Assembly (NCBI GenBank): GCA_030668615.1
Contig: DAOUTQ010000017.1
Span: 1 to 33,460, forward strand
Direction: 5' to 3'
Source of the DNA: Bacteroidales bacterium
GTDB lineage: Bacteria > Bacteroidota > Bacteroidia > Bacteroidales > UBA12077
DNA: 33,460 nucleotides
Shown here: positions 7,217 to 18,040 of the stretch, one piece after another
Numbering within the stretch: the first letter of the stretch is position 1
Layout: the number at the start of each line of letters is the position of its first letter
Position numbers and translations under genes: made by a program
The notes under the pieces: generated by a model
What the model saw: only the letters and a program-made list of their open reading frames with translations
What the model was told of the DNA's origin: nothing
The model's database searches: none

Positions 7217-8344
7217 TTATTTAATGCATTGCATCTTTTTTAACTGGCAGTTCTCGTTTGTTTTTAAATTATACAAATATATACCACTTTGTAGTTTACT
7301 TCCATCAAAACTAAAAGAGTGTATACCAGCCTTTTGTTGTTCAGTAAATGTAAAGTGTTTTTTTCCTGTAAGATCAAAGATTTCAATTTTTACAAAACCA
7401 TCATTTTGCAGTTCATATTTAATTTGTGTATACGAATTAAATGGATTGGGATAATTCTGGTATAAAAATGTTTTGTTTTTATTTGAATAATCTGGGATAT
7501 TTGTTGTGCTATCCGTACTAGCTAAAGTTGTATCATTATAAGTTGAAATTTTCCATAAAGTTGTATCGCTAAGAACTATATTACTTGCAATATTTTGAAA
7601 ATATTTTGCATCGCTTTCGGCTAATTCTGCATAATAAGATATTTCTTCAGTACTTTCAATAAAAATACTTGAGTAAATTGCGCAGGCCATAAGATATGAA
7701 CCTTTTAATGAAGGATGATTCCAGTCGCTCATATGTAGGTAATGAAGCGGATAATCTTTTTCATCTAAAACCTGATACCATGCCCAACCTACGGGTGCAA
7801 TGGTGAAACCAATTTCATCTGAATATTGAATAGTTTTATCGTAAATAATATTTTGCATGTCTTCATAAGTGTCCGTCCATCCTTCAACCCAGGTCATACC
7901 ATCTTCAAATGCCCATGGTAGGCAAAATATCATACGTGTTGATTCGCAATTTTCATGAATTTTTTCTTCAAACTCAACAAGAGCTGGATATGCCTGATGT
8001 TGAGCGTAAAAATCAGGATATGCAATTGTTACTCCAACACCTTGTATAATAATATAATCCCAGTTTCTTTCATTAATTTTTTCTTCAACTAAATCAAGGC
8101 TTACAAGTTGATCCAGTAATAATCCAACGCGATTATATGATCCTATATAAACATCTTTCCCTGAATTATTAGCCATATTTTCTACAAGACTCGGAAGATC
8201 ATTATAATTAAAATAGCTACTACCAATAAATAAAATTTCAAGGGGATTATCATCAACGGCATTTGCACTTTCCCGTGAAACTATGACGAGTATAACTAAT
8301 AAGAAAACAGTTTTAAAATACCTGTTCTTCAGAAACTTAATCAT
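7217..8344 (-). CDS. Secreted SGNH/GDSL-like hydrolase with T9SS type A C-terminal sorting domain
   Basis: Signal peptide, ILFIGSSYFNYNDLPSLVENM N-terminal block, HMSDWNHPSLKGSYLMAC C-terminal block, then FLYQNYPNPFNSYTQIKYELQNDGFVKIEIFDLTGKK...GIYLYNLKTNE...KKMQCIK (por sorting domain). Confidence 0.85.
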   Translation of the reverse strand: MIKFLKNRYFKTVFLLVILVIVSRESANAVDDNPLEILFIGSSYFNYNDLPSLVENMANNSGKDVYIGSYNRVGLLLDQLVSLDLVEEKINERNWDYIIIQGVGVTIAYPDFYAQHQAYPALVEFEEKIHENCESTRMIFCLPWAFEDGMTWVEGWTDTYEDMQNIIYDKTIQYSDEIGFTIAPVGWAWYQVLDEKDYPLHYLHMSDWNHPSLKGSYLMACAIYSSIFIESTEEISYYAELAESDAKYFQNIASNIVLSDTTLWKISTYNDTTLASTDSTTNIPDYSNKNKTFLYQNYPNPFNSYTQIKYELQNDGFVKIEIFDLTGKKHFTFTEQQKAGIHSFSFDGSKLQSGIYLYNLKTNENCQLKKMQCIK

Positions 8345-8451
8345 TCTATAGGTTTAATTCAAAGTCTAAAGTAGACATAATATATATGGATAAATTATTA
8401 AATCTACGAAATGATGAAACCAATATACGAACTGAAATTTCTACTATATTT

Positions 8452-9078
8452 TTATGGGAGAGCGTTTAATTTAACCCAAACTATAAATGGCATTGGAACT
8501 ATTTCACTTCCTGTTAATCCTGTTTTCTGAAGATCTCTCTCTTGCACAAATCCATGTTTTTCAGTATCAAAGCCGTTTATTCTATACCCCATATTGTTCA
8601 AAAATTCATTTAATGGTTCATAAACATTTTGTTCCAGCATAATGTTTCTTATTAGATTAACATCTAACGTTTTACCATATTGAATAGTATGATTTTTCCA
8701 TTTTTCTGAATTAATAAAGGCATTAGCTTGATTCTTGAGAATGTCTGAATAGTACATTGGATAACCAATGTTAAAAGATTGTAGATTGAATGTAATACTG
8801 TCTTTAGCAATCTCCCACAGTTGATTAATTGCATTTATTTCATCTTCTAAATTCTTTTCAGATAAAGTATTGTTAAAATCAGATACTGAATATTTAACTG
8901 AAGTGTATATAGTTGAGTCTTTATCTTTCCAAAATGTTAAGATCCTTAAGATACTGTCTTTTTCAATTTTTATTGAATAATCAACTTCTGATTTGCTTAC
9001 AGTAACCTGACTAAATATAGCTTCTGAAGCAAATAGTATAAATATGAATGATAAGATAATATGAAATCGATAATTCAT
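8452..9078 (-). CDS. Secreted hypothetical protein
   Basis: 208 aa ORF with N-terminal signal peptide MNYRFHIILSFIFILFASEAIFSQ. Confidence 0.65.
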   Translation of the reverse strand: MNYRFHIILSFIFILFASEAIFSQVTVSKSEVDYSIKIEKDSILRILTFWKDKDSTIYTSVKYSVSDFNNTLSEKNLEDEINAINQLWEIAKDSITFNLQSFNIGYPMYYSDILKNQANAFINSEKWKNHTIQYGKTLDVNLIRNIMLEQNVYEPLNEFLNNMGYRINGFDTEKHGFVQERDLQKTGLTGSEIVPMPFIVWVKLNALP

Positions 9079-9167
9079 AATTTTAAATTTTTAATTCTTA
9101 ATTTATCGATAAGATTGATAGAATTTTCGGCTATTTCAATTCCTGTACTAATTGGATCTGTCATAAT

Positions 9168-9581
9168 TTATTTTTTTATAAGATATTTTTTGCTAAAAAT
9201 CCATAATCCAAGAAGGAATAGTAGCCACCCAATTCTAAAATGCTTGCCTTGAAATGTCCCGTTTAAATCTTCAAGAATGCTTGTAAATTCAAAGAAAGTA
9301 ACAATAATAGCAATTCCCGTGAAAATTAAAGCTGATTTAAATATAGCAGGAGATTTTGTTTTGTTTGTGTTGATTATACCAAAAATTACAAAAACTAAAT
9401 AACCTAATATTATTGATGTTAAAAAAAGTTGAGATGATGCTTTTCCAGCATAATCAGCTATTGGGAGTAATTTGAACGAAACGCTATGTATTTCGAATCC
9501 ATTATTGAGATTGAAAGTAAGCACAATAAGCTGTCCGGAAATTAAACCCAAAATAAGCAAGGCAAGAGATAATTTCTTCAT
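9168..9581 (-). CDS. Hypothetical membrane protein
   Basis: 137 aa, four hydrophobic segments. Confidence 0.6.
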   Translation of the reverse strand: MKKLSLALLILGLISGQLIVLTFNLNNGFEIHSVSFKLLPIADYAGKASSQLFLTSIILGYLVFVIFGIINTNKTKSPAIFKSALIFTGIAIIVTFFEFTSILEDLNGTFQGKHFRIGWLLFLLGLWIFSKKYLIKK

Positions 9582-9667
9582 TATACAATTATTTATTAGT
9601 CGAAATTACTAAAAATAATCGAAAAGATTTTGGATAAATTTTGGTCTCCTTTTTTTAATTATTAGAA

Positions 9668-11200
9668 CTATTTTATTTCATAGTAATCCAGATAAGAATT
9701 AATGTCCAGAGCTTTGCCTGTGCCTTTTTCAAGCCTTTTATTCCAATCGTAATATTCTCCTTTGCTGTAGAAGTGTTGTATTAAATACGCTCCAACTTCC
9801 TTATTAAATGCATAGTCTTTTCCGAATTTTTCTTCCAATGTATTATGGATCTGACATGCAACAATATCTGCTAATAAATAGTTTTGAAGATAAAGTGGAT
9901 ATGATACATAAATAATATTTTTTAAGCCTTGTGTCCTGAATTTTTCAGAATCAATTAGAAAATATTTCTTGGCTAATTCTTTTTGAATTTCATCGTAATC
10001 TTTTTCAGGATTTAGGTACAATTCTGTTTCACGCATGAAATTATATAAATGATACCTTATAAATGCCGGAGCATACTTATTTGCTATTAATTTTCTTTCA
10101 TTTATTTGTACTTCAGTAAGATTAGTATATTTTTTTTGCCATTCAATATTTCTGGAAAACCAAGCACTTGTTTCAGCCATACCTTCAGCAAAAGATGCAT
10201 TTGCGTTTCCAGGAATCCATTCATATCCTTCTAAAATAGGAGTGTTTATTGAGTTAAAAAGACCATGTAAACCATGACCCATTTCGTGCATCCATACAGA
10301 GATGTCCATTCCTAATGTCATAACCGCACGAAAATCATTTGGAATGTTAATCATTAATCCTTGGCCTCCAACACCATCTGGAAGTTTCATTTCAACCAAC
10401 TTTGCAGGTAGTTCATCGTAATTAATTCCAATATTATTTAAGGATATTTTAACAAGTTCAATATTATCTTTTGTTTTTACTTTTATCGGATCGTTATTTC
10501 CATAAAACTGTCCAATAAACTGAAATAAATTCCTTTGTTCAAAATCTTTTGTATTGTTCTCGTCTTTAACTTTTTCAACTAAATTATTATATGGAGCATA
10601 GGTCAATTTTCCCATTTGATTTACAAAATCCATAAACCACTCATAGCCTAAACCATTAGTTTCAAAACTTAAATGCACATAGTTATCATATCCTAATTCA
10701 ATCGATTTTTGGTTTCGTAATTTTATAAGTTCCAGCATTTTTCCATCAAAATCATAATTGGAATTATCTTTCTCTCCTGAAACTTCCATCATTTCTTCTA
10801 ATTCATTTCTTAATTCCATTACTTCTTTGTCATACTCAACACTTGCAGATAATAAAACAAGATGCCATTTCTCTATTCTGCGCTGAAGAATTGTATCTGT
10901 AATTTCATTACGTTTTGGGTACCAAGTGTTTATCAGAGTGTTTAACGTGTCGTTATGAAGTAAATTATAGAATTTTTGCTTGGGTGATTTCAAATCAGCT
11001 TCAGCCTCCGCAGAATAAAAGTTCCAATATGCATCACCAATTTCAAATGCAATTTCCTCATATTGGATTTCTTTTTTTGTTAAGAAATTATTTAGGTCAT
11101 TCTCAGGATTACTACACGCAATATTTATAAATATAAATAACGAAAAGCTTAATAACAATATGTTTTTCATTTTGAATTTATTCACTGAGTATTTCTTCAT
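9668..11200 (-). CDS. M2/M3-type zinc metallopeptidase, lipoprotein
   Basis: MKNILLLSFSLFIFINIACSN lipobox; MHEMGHGLHGLFN (HExxH) and downstream ASFAEGMAETSAWFSR glutamate motif. Confidence 0.85.
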   Translation of the reverse strand: MKKYSVNKFKMKNILLLSFSLFIFINIACSNPENDLNNFLTKKEIQYEEIAFEIGDAYWNFYSAEAEADLKSPKQKFYNLLHNDTLNTLINTWYPKRNEITDTILQRRIEKWHLVLLSASVEYDKEVMELRNELEEMMEVSGEKDNSNYDFDGKMLELIKLRNQKSIELGYDNYVHLSFETNGLGYEWFMDFVNQMGKLTYAPYNNLVEKVKDENNTKDFEQRNLFQFIGQFYGNNDPIKVKTKDNIELVKISLNNIGINYDELPAKLVEMKLPDGVGGQGLMINIPNDFRAVMTLGMDISVWMHEMGHGLHGLFNSINTPILEGYEWIPGNANASFAEGMAETSAWFSRNIEWQKKYTNLTEVQINERKLIANKYAPAFIRYHLYNFMRETELYLNPEKDYDEIQKELAKKYFLIDSEKFRTQGLKNIIYVSYPLYLQNYLLADIVACQIHNTLEEKFGKDYAFNKEVGAYLIQHFYSKGEYYDWNKRLEKGTGKALDINSYLDYYEIK

Positions 11201-11273
11201 AATTATTGGTTTTGTTTTTTTGATATCAATTTGTAGTTAGATTTCATGTATATGAAAGAGTTTAATACATACA

Positions 11274-12641
11274 TTAAAATATTAGTGTAAAAGTAGTTTC
11301 TTTTATAGGTTCTGATTTTACAGAAATACTACCACCATGCAAACGCATTATTTGTCGTGAAAGACTTAATCCGATTCCGGAACCATTTTCTTTGCTTGTG
11401 AAAAATGGTATAAATATTTCTTCAATAAGATTTTCAGGTATGCCATTCCCGTTATCTTTAATACTTATTGTTGGATGCCGATCATTATTTATCCAACTCT
11501 TTATCTCAATATTTTTACTTTTAGGTAGAACATTACTATTAACAGCATCTGTAGCGTTATTTATTAGGTTTAAAAGCACATGTTCTATAAGACTTTTGTC
11601 ACATAAAATATTTATATCTTCTTGATCAACATGGGATTTAAAAGAAATTTCTTTTTTGGCAAGCTCATCTTTTTTTAGAAACACAATTCCCTTAATTATA
11701 TCAGCAAGATTAACTTCTTCAAATTTTGGAGTAGGAAGTTTTGTGAGACTTCTGAATTTATTCACAAAATCAAGTAATGCCTTGCCTCGTTCTTCTATTA
11801 GCTCAAGACCTGTAACAGTCTGTTGAATGGTGTTGTCTGAAATATCGTTGGCAGTAACTAATGTGCTATTCGTTTTGAAAAAACCTGCAATAGTACCTGT
11901 TAATGATGTAACTGGTGTCACTGAATTAATAATTTCGTGGGTAAGTACTCTGATCAATTTTTGCCACGAATCCATTTCTTTTTCGTCCAGCTCATTTTTG
12001 ATATCCTGAAAAGAGATTAATTTGATTTCTTTCTGAGCAATTTTAAATATTGACATTTTAATAGCCAAATGTTGTATTTCTTTTCCTGAATTTAACACAA
12101 TTACTTTTTGCTCATTAAAACTCATCTTCTTCACGATGTTGGTTAAGCCTAATTTAACTTTATCCAAAACATCAATTGAGTTTAATACTTGTAAATTCAG
12201 AATATCTTTAGCTGCTTGATTTACAATTTCAACTTTCCCGGTTTGATCAAAAGCAAGTAATCCAATTCCAACATGCTGAACGATATATTGTGTATATCTA
12301 AGCTGATTTTCTTTATCTATTCTTACTTCTCTTACAATATCACCAATCTCATTAAGAAAATATCCTAATTCATTAAACGGATAAACTCTTGATGGGGAAA
12401 AATACATAGTTGGATTGTTATCTTTAATATATTCAAGCATTCTTTTTAAATCATCTCTTCTTTTAAGAATATATTTAATTAGGTTCCATGTTTGTATAGA
12501 AACAAGAATAAAAAGGGAAGATATGCAATATAAATAATTCGTTTTAAACGATAAAAATGCAAATAGTAAAGAAGATAATACGATAAGTATTACCCTAACA
12601 ATAATCCCATAATAATATTTATTAGAGTTCATATTTTTCAA
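11274..12641 (-). CDS. NtrY-like sensor histidine kinase (module 1)
   Basis: Two N-terminal TM segments, PAS-like region, LIRVLTHEIINSVTPVTSL H box, LLNLINNATDAV, DNGNGIPENL, GSGIGLSLSRQIMRLHGGSISVKS. Confidence 0.93.
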   Translation of the reverse strand: MKNMNSNKYYYGIIVRVILIVLSSLLFAFLSFKTNYLYCISSLFILVSIQTWNLIKYILKRRDDLKRMLEYIKDNNPTMYFSPSRVYPFNELGYFLNEIGDIVREVRIDKENQLRYTQYIVQHVGIGLLAFDQTGKVEIVNQAAKDILNLQVLNSIDVLDKVKLGLTNIVKKMSFNEQKVIVLNSGKEIQHLAIKMSIFKIAQKEIKLISFQDIKNELDEKEMDSWQKLIRVLTHEIINSVTPVTSLTGTIAGFFKTNSTLVTANDISDNTIQQTVTGLELIEERGKALLDFVNKFRSLTKLPTPKFEEVNLADIIKGIVFLKKDELAKKEISFKSHVDQEDINILCDKSLIEHVLLNLINNATDAVNSNVLPKSKNIEIKSWINNDRHPTISIKDNGNGIPENLIEEIFIPFFTSKENGSGIGLSLSRQIMRLHGGSISVKSEPIKETTFTLIF

Positions 12642-13998
12642 TTTTATTGTAAAGGGTTTTTCTGGTTATTCCAAGTTCTATTGCTGTTTTATTTATATTA
12701 CCCTTATTTTTAAAAAGTGCTTCTTTAATTGTTAATTTTTCTACATTATTAAGGTTTAGTGATGCTGTAAATGTCGGTTCGCCTAATTTAATATTGCCTG
12801 TAAACTGAAGGTTTTCGGGTTTTATTATATTATCTTCAGTCATAATTACAGAATTTTCAATCATATGCTGAAGTTCCCTTACATTACCGGGCCATTTGTA
12901 TTGTTTTAACCTGTCTATAGCATTACCGGTAATTTTAATATTGGGTTTATCATATTTTTTCCCATAAATTTTTAAAAAATGTTCAGCTAATAAAAGAATA
13001 TCATCTCCTCGCTCTCGTAGAGGAGGAATCTCAATTTGCACTGTATTAATTCTGAACATAAGATCTTCTCTAAAGAGATTATCTTTAATCATATTTGACA
13101 ACGATTTGTTGGTTGCAGTAATTAATCTTACATCAATAGGTATTGTTTTATTTGATCCAACAGGGATTATATTTCTATTTTGCAATACAGTTAATAATTT
13201 CGATTGAAGTGATATCGGAAGATTCCCTATTTCATCGAGAAACAGACTTCCTCCCGAGGCAGTTTCAAAGCGACCAATTCTATCTTCTTTAGCATCTGTA
13301 AAAGCGCCTTTTCGATGTCCGAAAAGCTCGCTTTCGAATAATGTTTCTGATAATGAACCAAGATCAACACTAATAAAAACATCATTTGCTCGATTCGACT
13401 GTCTATGAATTTCTCTGGCTATAAGTTCTTTACCTGTTCCATTTTCACCCAGAATAAGTATGTTAGCATCGGTTGGAGCAACTTTTCTTACAACATCCAA
13501 AACTTCCATCATTACAGGTGAATTGCCAATTAATGTTGTGTATTTTTTTTCAAGTTCTTCAGAAAGATGTTTTTGTGTATGAATAAGCTTAGTAACTTTA
13601 AGTTTAGATTGCCTAAGCTGATAAGCGGATTTTACGGTTGATATTAACTTAATTGGATCAAAGGGTTTCTGAATGAAATCTGTGGCACCTTCTTTCATAG
13701 CTTTTACGGCAAGTTCAACATCACCGTAGGCAGTAATTAATATTATTACAGCATTTAGATCGCTTTTTAAAATCTCCCTAAGCCAGAATATTCCTTCATT
13801 CCCGGTATTTATTCCTGCTGTAAAATTCATATCCAGAAGAATAACGTCAAATGTTCCTGAATGTAGTTGAGAAGTACATTTTGCAGGATTCTTTATAGTA
13901 ATAACCTCTTCAAACTCTTGTCTTAGAATAAAAGAAAGCGATTTTAATATTCCTTCATTATCATCAATAACCAGTATTTTTCCTTTAAGCTTCGACAT
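12622..13998 (-). CDS. NtrC-family sigma54-dependent response regulator (module 1)
   Basis: REC (DVILLDMNF), AAA+ with GENGTGKELIAREIH, ESELFGHRKGAFTDAKEDRIGRFE (GAFTGA variant GAFTDA), Fis-type HTH TAIELGITRKTLYNKIEKYEL. Overlaps the HK start by 20 bp. Confidence 0.95.
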   Translation of the reverse strand: MSKLKGKILVIDDNEGILKSLSFILRQEFEEVITIKNPAKCTSQLHSGTFDVILLDMNFTAGINTGNEGIFWLREILKSDLNAVIILITAYGDVELAVKAMKEGATDFIQKPFDPIKLISTVKSAYQLRQSKLKVTKLIHTQKHLSEELEKKYTTLIGNSPVMMEVLDVVRKVAPTDANILILGENGTGKELIAREIHRQSNRANDVFISVDLGSLSETLFESELFGHRKGAFTDAKEDRIGRFETASGGSLFLDEIGNLPISLQSKLLTVLQNRNIIPVGSNKTIPIDVRLITATNKSLSNMIKDNLFREDLMFRINTVQIEIPPLRERGDDILLLAEHFLKIYGKKYDKPNIKITGNAIDRLKQYKWPGNVRELQHMIENSVIMTEDNIIKPENLQFTGNIKLGEPTFTASLNLNNVEKLTIKEALFKNKGNINKTAIELGITRKTLYNKIEKYEL

Positions 13999-14190
13999 AT
14001 TTAAATGATTATTAATCAGTTAGTGATTTGCTCTTCTTTTAAGCTTTACATTCCATATTAAGCGAGTATTATCAAAATTACAAAAAAGTGGATACTTATT
14101 GTACGTAGTGTATAAAAATTAAACACTTTTTAAAAGAATAAAATATTAAAAATGCAGTTAAGACACAGAAAATGAGGCGAATGAGTTAGT

Positions 14191-14206
14191 TGGCACTGGG
14201 ATTGAA
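14191..14206 (+). promoter_or_regulatory. Candidate sigma54 promoter (-24/-12) for permease 1
   Basis: TGGCAC-tggga-TTGAA; GG-N10-GA, adjacent to a divergent sigma54 activator gene. Confidence 0.65.
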
Positions 14207-14263
14207 TAAAAGTAATCAGATAGATAAATTGATTTTAATAATAATTATAAATAATTTTCAATT

Positions 14264-16681
14264 ATGAAAACATTCCTAAAATTTTTCTTCCGAGTTAACT
14301 CGCGAAATAAAACATTTATGTTCTTAAATACTATGGGACTTGCTATTGGAATGGCAGGTTTTATAATGATAATGCTTTGGGTAAAAGACGAAATGTCTTA
14401 TGATAAATACAATGAAAATGCTTCTCGTATTGTTAGGATTAAACTTGATTACAGTATTATGGGAGAAGATGATAATGCAATAGTTTGTCCTGCACCAATG
14501 GCGGCAGCATTAATAGCTGATTTTCCCGAAGTGGAGAATGCAGTTAGATTCAGAAATTATGGAAGTAGTACCATAAAATACGAAGATAAAAGCTTCAAAG
14601 AAAATCGAATTATCTTTGCTGACTCAACGGTATTCGATGTATTTACAATTCCCTTTGTTAAAGGAAACTCTAAAACAGCCCTTGTTGCACCAAAAACAAT
14701 TGCAATTAGTGAATCGATGGCTAAAAAGTATTTTGGTGATGAAGATCCGATTGGAAAGCTTCTTAAATTTAATAATAGAACTGATTTTGAAATTACTGGA
14801 GTTTACAAGGACATTCCATCAGCTTCACATTTTCATTTCGATTTTATAGCTTCAATATATACTTATAATGAATGTTATCAGCCTGTTTGGGTTAGTTTTA
14901 ATTTTATGACATATGTTTTGTTAAAAGAAGGGGTAAATCATAAAGATTTCGAAAGTAAACTATCCTTATTGGTAGAAAATTATATGGCTACCCAAATGTC
15001 ACAGTGGATGGATTTGTCCTGGGAAGAAATACAAAAGAATGGTACATGGATGGAATTTAAAATACAAGAACTTGCTGATATTCATTTATATTCACATCAT
15101 GACGATGAGCTTTCCGTCAATAGTGACATCATGTATATTTATATTTTCTTAGTTATTGCTTTGTTTATATTGTTTTTAGCATGTATCAACTTCACAAACT
15201 TGTCTACTGCAAAAGCAATTGCACGTTCCAAAGAGGTTGGTATGAGGAAAATTTTTGGAATAAGAACCATTAAACTTGTACGTAACTTTCTTTTAGAATC
15301 ATTTATTGTTGTATTTATTGCTCATATTATAGCAATGATTTTGGTCGAAGTATCCTTACCATATTTTAATGAACTTTCAAGAAAATCACTCTCAATTAGT
15401 TATTTGGATCCTTCAATATTAATTGGTTTAATTGCATTAATAATAATAACCAGCCTTTTTGCAGGGAGTTATCCTGCATTTTATCTTTCATCATTCAAGC
15501 CTATTTCGGCTTTGAAAAATCAAGTTACTTCAGGCAAAAAGAAAACAAGATTTCGAAGTATTTTGGTAGTTGGGCAGTTTGTAATTTCAATCGTTTTACT
15601 AACTTCAACTTTGGTGTTAAATAAGCAGATGAGTTATATTCAGAATAAGAATATGGGTTTTGAAAAAGAAAATATGATTGCATTAAGAAATACGTATTTA
15701 ATTGGCAATAGTATTGAAAGTTTTAAAGCAGATTTATTAAATAGTCCGGATATTAAAAAAGTAAGTATATCTAGCTTTCTTCCCATACCAAATAGTAGCA
15801 GTTCAAATACAGTTCTGTTTAAAGATGGAATTAAAACTCCAGAAATTGCAGCATACGAAGTTTGGAATATAGACTATGATTATGTGAGTACTTTAGGATT
15901 GAAAATTATTAAAGGAAGAGACTTTTCTAAAGATTTTTTGACAGATTCCACTTGTGTTTTAATTAATGAGGCAGCAGCAAAATCGTTTGGATGGGATGAC
16001 CCAATTGGACAAATTGTTGGATTATCTACAGATGTTAATACCGAATTGGAAAACTACACAGTAATTGGTGTAATGGAAGATTTTAACTTTGAATCAGTTC
16101 ACGATCCAATTAAGCCACTTGTTTGTTTTTTAAATAGAAGCAGGGGAGCAATGTCTATTAGAATGGAAGCTAATGCTGATATTCGATCTACCATAAAGTT
16201 TTTGGAAAAAAAATGGAAAGAGTATGCTCCAGATCAACCTTTTGAATACGATTTTTTCGATGAAAGTTTAAATCAAATGTATGCATCTGAAGTGAGGCTG
16301 GGAAGAATTCTTGTATCTTTTACAATCCTTGCGTTTTTAGTTTCTTGTCTTGGTTTGTTTGGATTAGCTTTATTCTCAACCGAACAACGTAAAAAAGAAA
16401 TTGGAATTCGAAAAGTGAACGGAGCAAGTATTTCCCAAACTGTGATGCTTCTTTCGTATGATTTCACAAAGCTGGTTATTATCTCCTTTATTATTGCAGT
16501 TCCAATATCTTATTATGCAGTGAGCAAGTGGCTGGAAAACTTCGCTTATCGTACTAATATTTCGTGGTGGATCTTCGCAATTACAGGCTTGCTAAGCTAT
16601 ATTGTTGCCATGATAGCTATTACATACCAGTCGTATAAGGCTTCAGCAGCCAATCCTGTAGATACATTAAGAGATGAATAA
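14264..16681 (+). CDS. MacB/FtsX-type ABC transporter permease 1
   Basis: Two MacB_PCD-FtsX halves; FLNTMGLAIGMAGFIMIMLWVKDEMSYDKYNENASRI..., C-terminal QRKKEIGIRKVNGAS...NPVDTLRDE. Confidence 0.93.
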   Translation: MKTFLKFFFRVNSRNKTFMFLNTMGLAIGMAGFIMIMLWVKDEMSYDKYNENASRIVRIKLDYSIMGEDDNAIVCPAPMAAALIADFPEVENAVRFRNYGSSTIKYEDKSFKENRIIFADSTVFDVFTIPFVKGNSKTALVAPKTIAISESMAKKYFGDEDPIGKLLKFNNRTDFEITGVYKDIPSASHFHFDFIASIYTYNECYQPVWVSFNFMTYVLLKEGVNHKDFESKLSLLVENYMATQMSQWMDLSWEEIQKNGTWMEFKIQELADIHLYSHHDDELSVNSDIMYIYIFLVIALFILFLACINFTNLSTAKAIARSKEVGMRKIFGIRTIKLVRNFLLESFIVVFIAHIIAMILVEVSLPYFNELSRKSLSISYLDPSILIGLIALIIITSLFAGSYPAFYLSSFKPISALKNQVTSGKKKTRFRSILVVGQFVISIVLLTSTLVLNKQMSYIQNKNMGFEKENMIALRNTYLIGNSIESFKADLLNSPDIKKVSISSFLPIPNSSSSNTVLFKDGIKTPEIAAYEVWNIDYDYVSTLGLKIIKGRDFSKDFLTDSTCVLINEAAAKSFGWDDPIGQIVGLSTDVNTELENYTVIGVMEDFNFESVHDPIKPLVCFLNRSRGAMSIRMEANADIRSTIKFLEKKWKEYAPDQPFEYDFFDESLNQMYASEVRLGRILVSFTILAFLVSCLGLFGLALFSTEQRKKEIGIRKVNGASISQTVMLLSYDFTKLVIISFIIAVPISYYAVSKWLENFAYRTNISWWIFAITGLLSYIVAMIAITYQSYKASAANPVDTLRDE

Positions 16682-16685
16682 TGAA

Positions 16686-18038
16686 TTAAAATGTTAAAGT
16701 GAAAGTGGTTTTTTCTTCGGGAACTGATTGAACCGATATACTTCCTCCATGCAATCGCATAATCTGTTGAGCAAGGCTTAGACCAATTCCTGAGCCTTGT
16801 TCTTTTGTTGTAAAGAATGGGATGAAAATTTGATCAATAATGTCATCTGAAATTCCAATTCCATTATCACTAATCTCAAGAATCAATTTTTCTTTTTCGT
16901 TTTGAAATGCTTTTAAAGTAATAAGTCCTGTGTTTGATTGAATAGCATCAATAGAATTCTTAAGTAGATTAATAAATATTTGTTCAATATAATTTTTATC
17001 GGCATTTAGTTCTAAATCAATAGGTTTGATGTCGTTTGTAAGTTTGATGTTTTTCTCATTAAGCTTTTCTTTCATCAGTAATTCAATATTGTAAAATAGT
17101 TCAGCAATTTTAAATTTTACGAAATTCATTTTCTTTAGCGACGAAATACTTCTGTAGTTATTTACAAATTCCATCAAACCTTCGCCTCTTTGCGATATGA
17201 TATGCAAGCCTTCATATGTTTTTTCAATAATTTGATTAGAGATGTCTTCTTTTGAAATGGTAGCATTGGATTCTTTTTTGTAAAGTTTTTCCAATGATCC
17301 GGATAACGAAGTTATAGGCGATATGGTGTTATTTATTTCATGAGTTAGTACACGAATTAACTTATGCCACGATTCTATTTCTTTCTCTTCGAGTTCCGAT
17401 TGGATATTTTGAAAAGAAACGAGCTTAAACTTATTTTGTTTTTGTTTAAACTCTGAAATTCTTATGGATAAAGGAATTGCTTTTGTCTTTCCTTTTATCA
17501 TGATAGATTTTTCAACTCCTGCCAATTCATTCAGTAATATTTGGTAAAAATTTGGATGAATGTTTTCAAGTGCTTTAATATTGGAAATCCGATTTATATT
17601 TAAGAGTTCTAAAGCACTTTTATTTATTACATCAATGCGTCCTTTTTCGCCAATTGTAATAATTGCAGTTTGTGCGTTTTCTATTACCGATTTAAAATAG
17701 GATTGTTGAATCTCTTTTAACTCGGTTATGCTAAATAACTGATTTCGAATATATGAAATATCATTTCTAACTTTTTCGGAGATATACGGAAATATTTTAT
17801 CGTGAAAAGCGAACGATGCGTCATTTGTTTTTAAAGCAGAAAAAAAGTCAGCAACTTCTGTATTGAATCTGTTTATATATTTTAATAACACATATATTTG
17901 TATGATTACTAAAATGATTAAGCTAATGACTGTAAACAATCGTTCGTCTGATTTTAAAAAGGGAACAAAGCCAATGCAGGTAGTTAGAATAATTAATATT
18001 CTAATAATTACCTGTATATAAAATTTTCTGCTTAGCAT
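16686..18038 (-). CDS. NtrY-like sensor histidine kinase (module 2)
   Basis: LIRVLTHEINNTISPITSLSGS, LLKNSIDAI, DNGIGISDDI, GSGIGLSLAQQIMRLHGGSISVQS; N-terminal TM segments. Confidence 0.93.
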   Translation of the reverse strand: MLSRKFYIQVIIRILIILTTCIGFVPFLKSDERLFTVISLIILVIIQIYVLLKYINRFNTEVADFFSALKTNDASFAFHDKIFPYISEKVRNDISYIRNQLFSITELKEIQQSYFKSVIENAQTAIITIGEKGRIDVINKSALELLNINRISNIKALENIHPNFYQILLNELAGVEKSIMIKGKTKAIPLSIRISEFKQKQNKFKLVSFQNIQSELEEKEIESWHKLIRVLTHEINNTISPITSLSGSLEKLYKKESNATISKEDISNQIIEKTYEGLHIISQRGEGLMEFVNNYRSISSLKKMNFVKFKIAELFYNIELLMKEKLNEKNIKLTNDIKPIDLELNADKNYIEQIFINLLKNSIDAIQSNTGLITLKAFQNEKEKLILEISDNGIGISDDIIDQIFIPFFTTKEQGSGIGLSLAQQIMRLHGGSISVQSVPEEKTTFTLTF

Positions 18039-18040
18039 AA

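Noticed and set aside
11392-11625. 77-aa plus-strand ORF within HK1
   Set aside because: Antisense to conserved HATPase motifs; not credible as coding.
14083-14131. AAAAAGTG ... CACTTTTT inverted repeat upstream of permease 1
   Set aside because: Only 8 bp, AT-rich, 33-nt spacing; too likely by chance to propose as an enhancer site.
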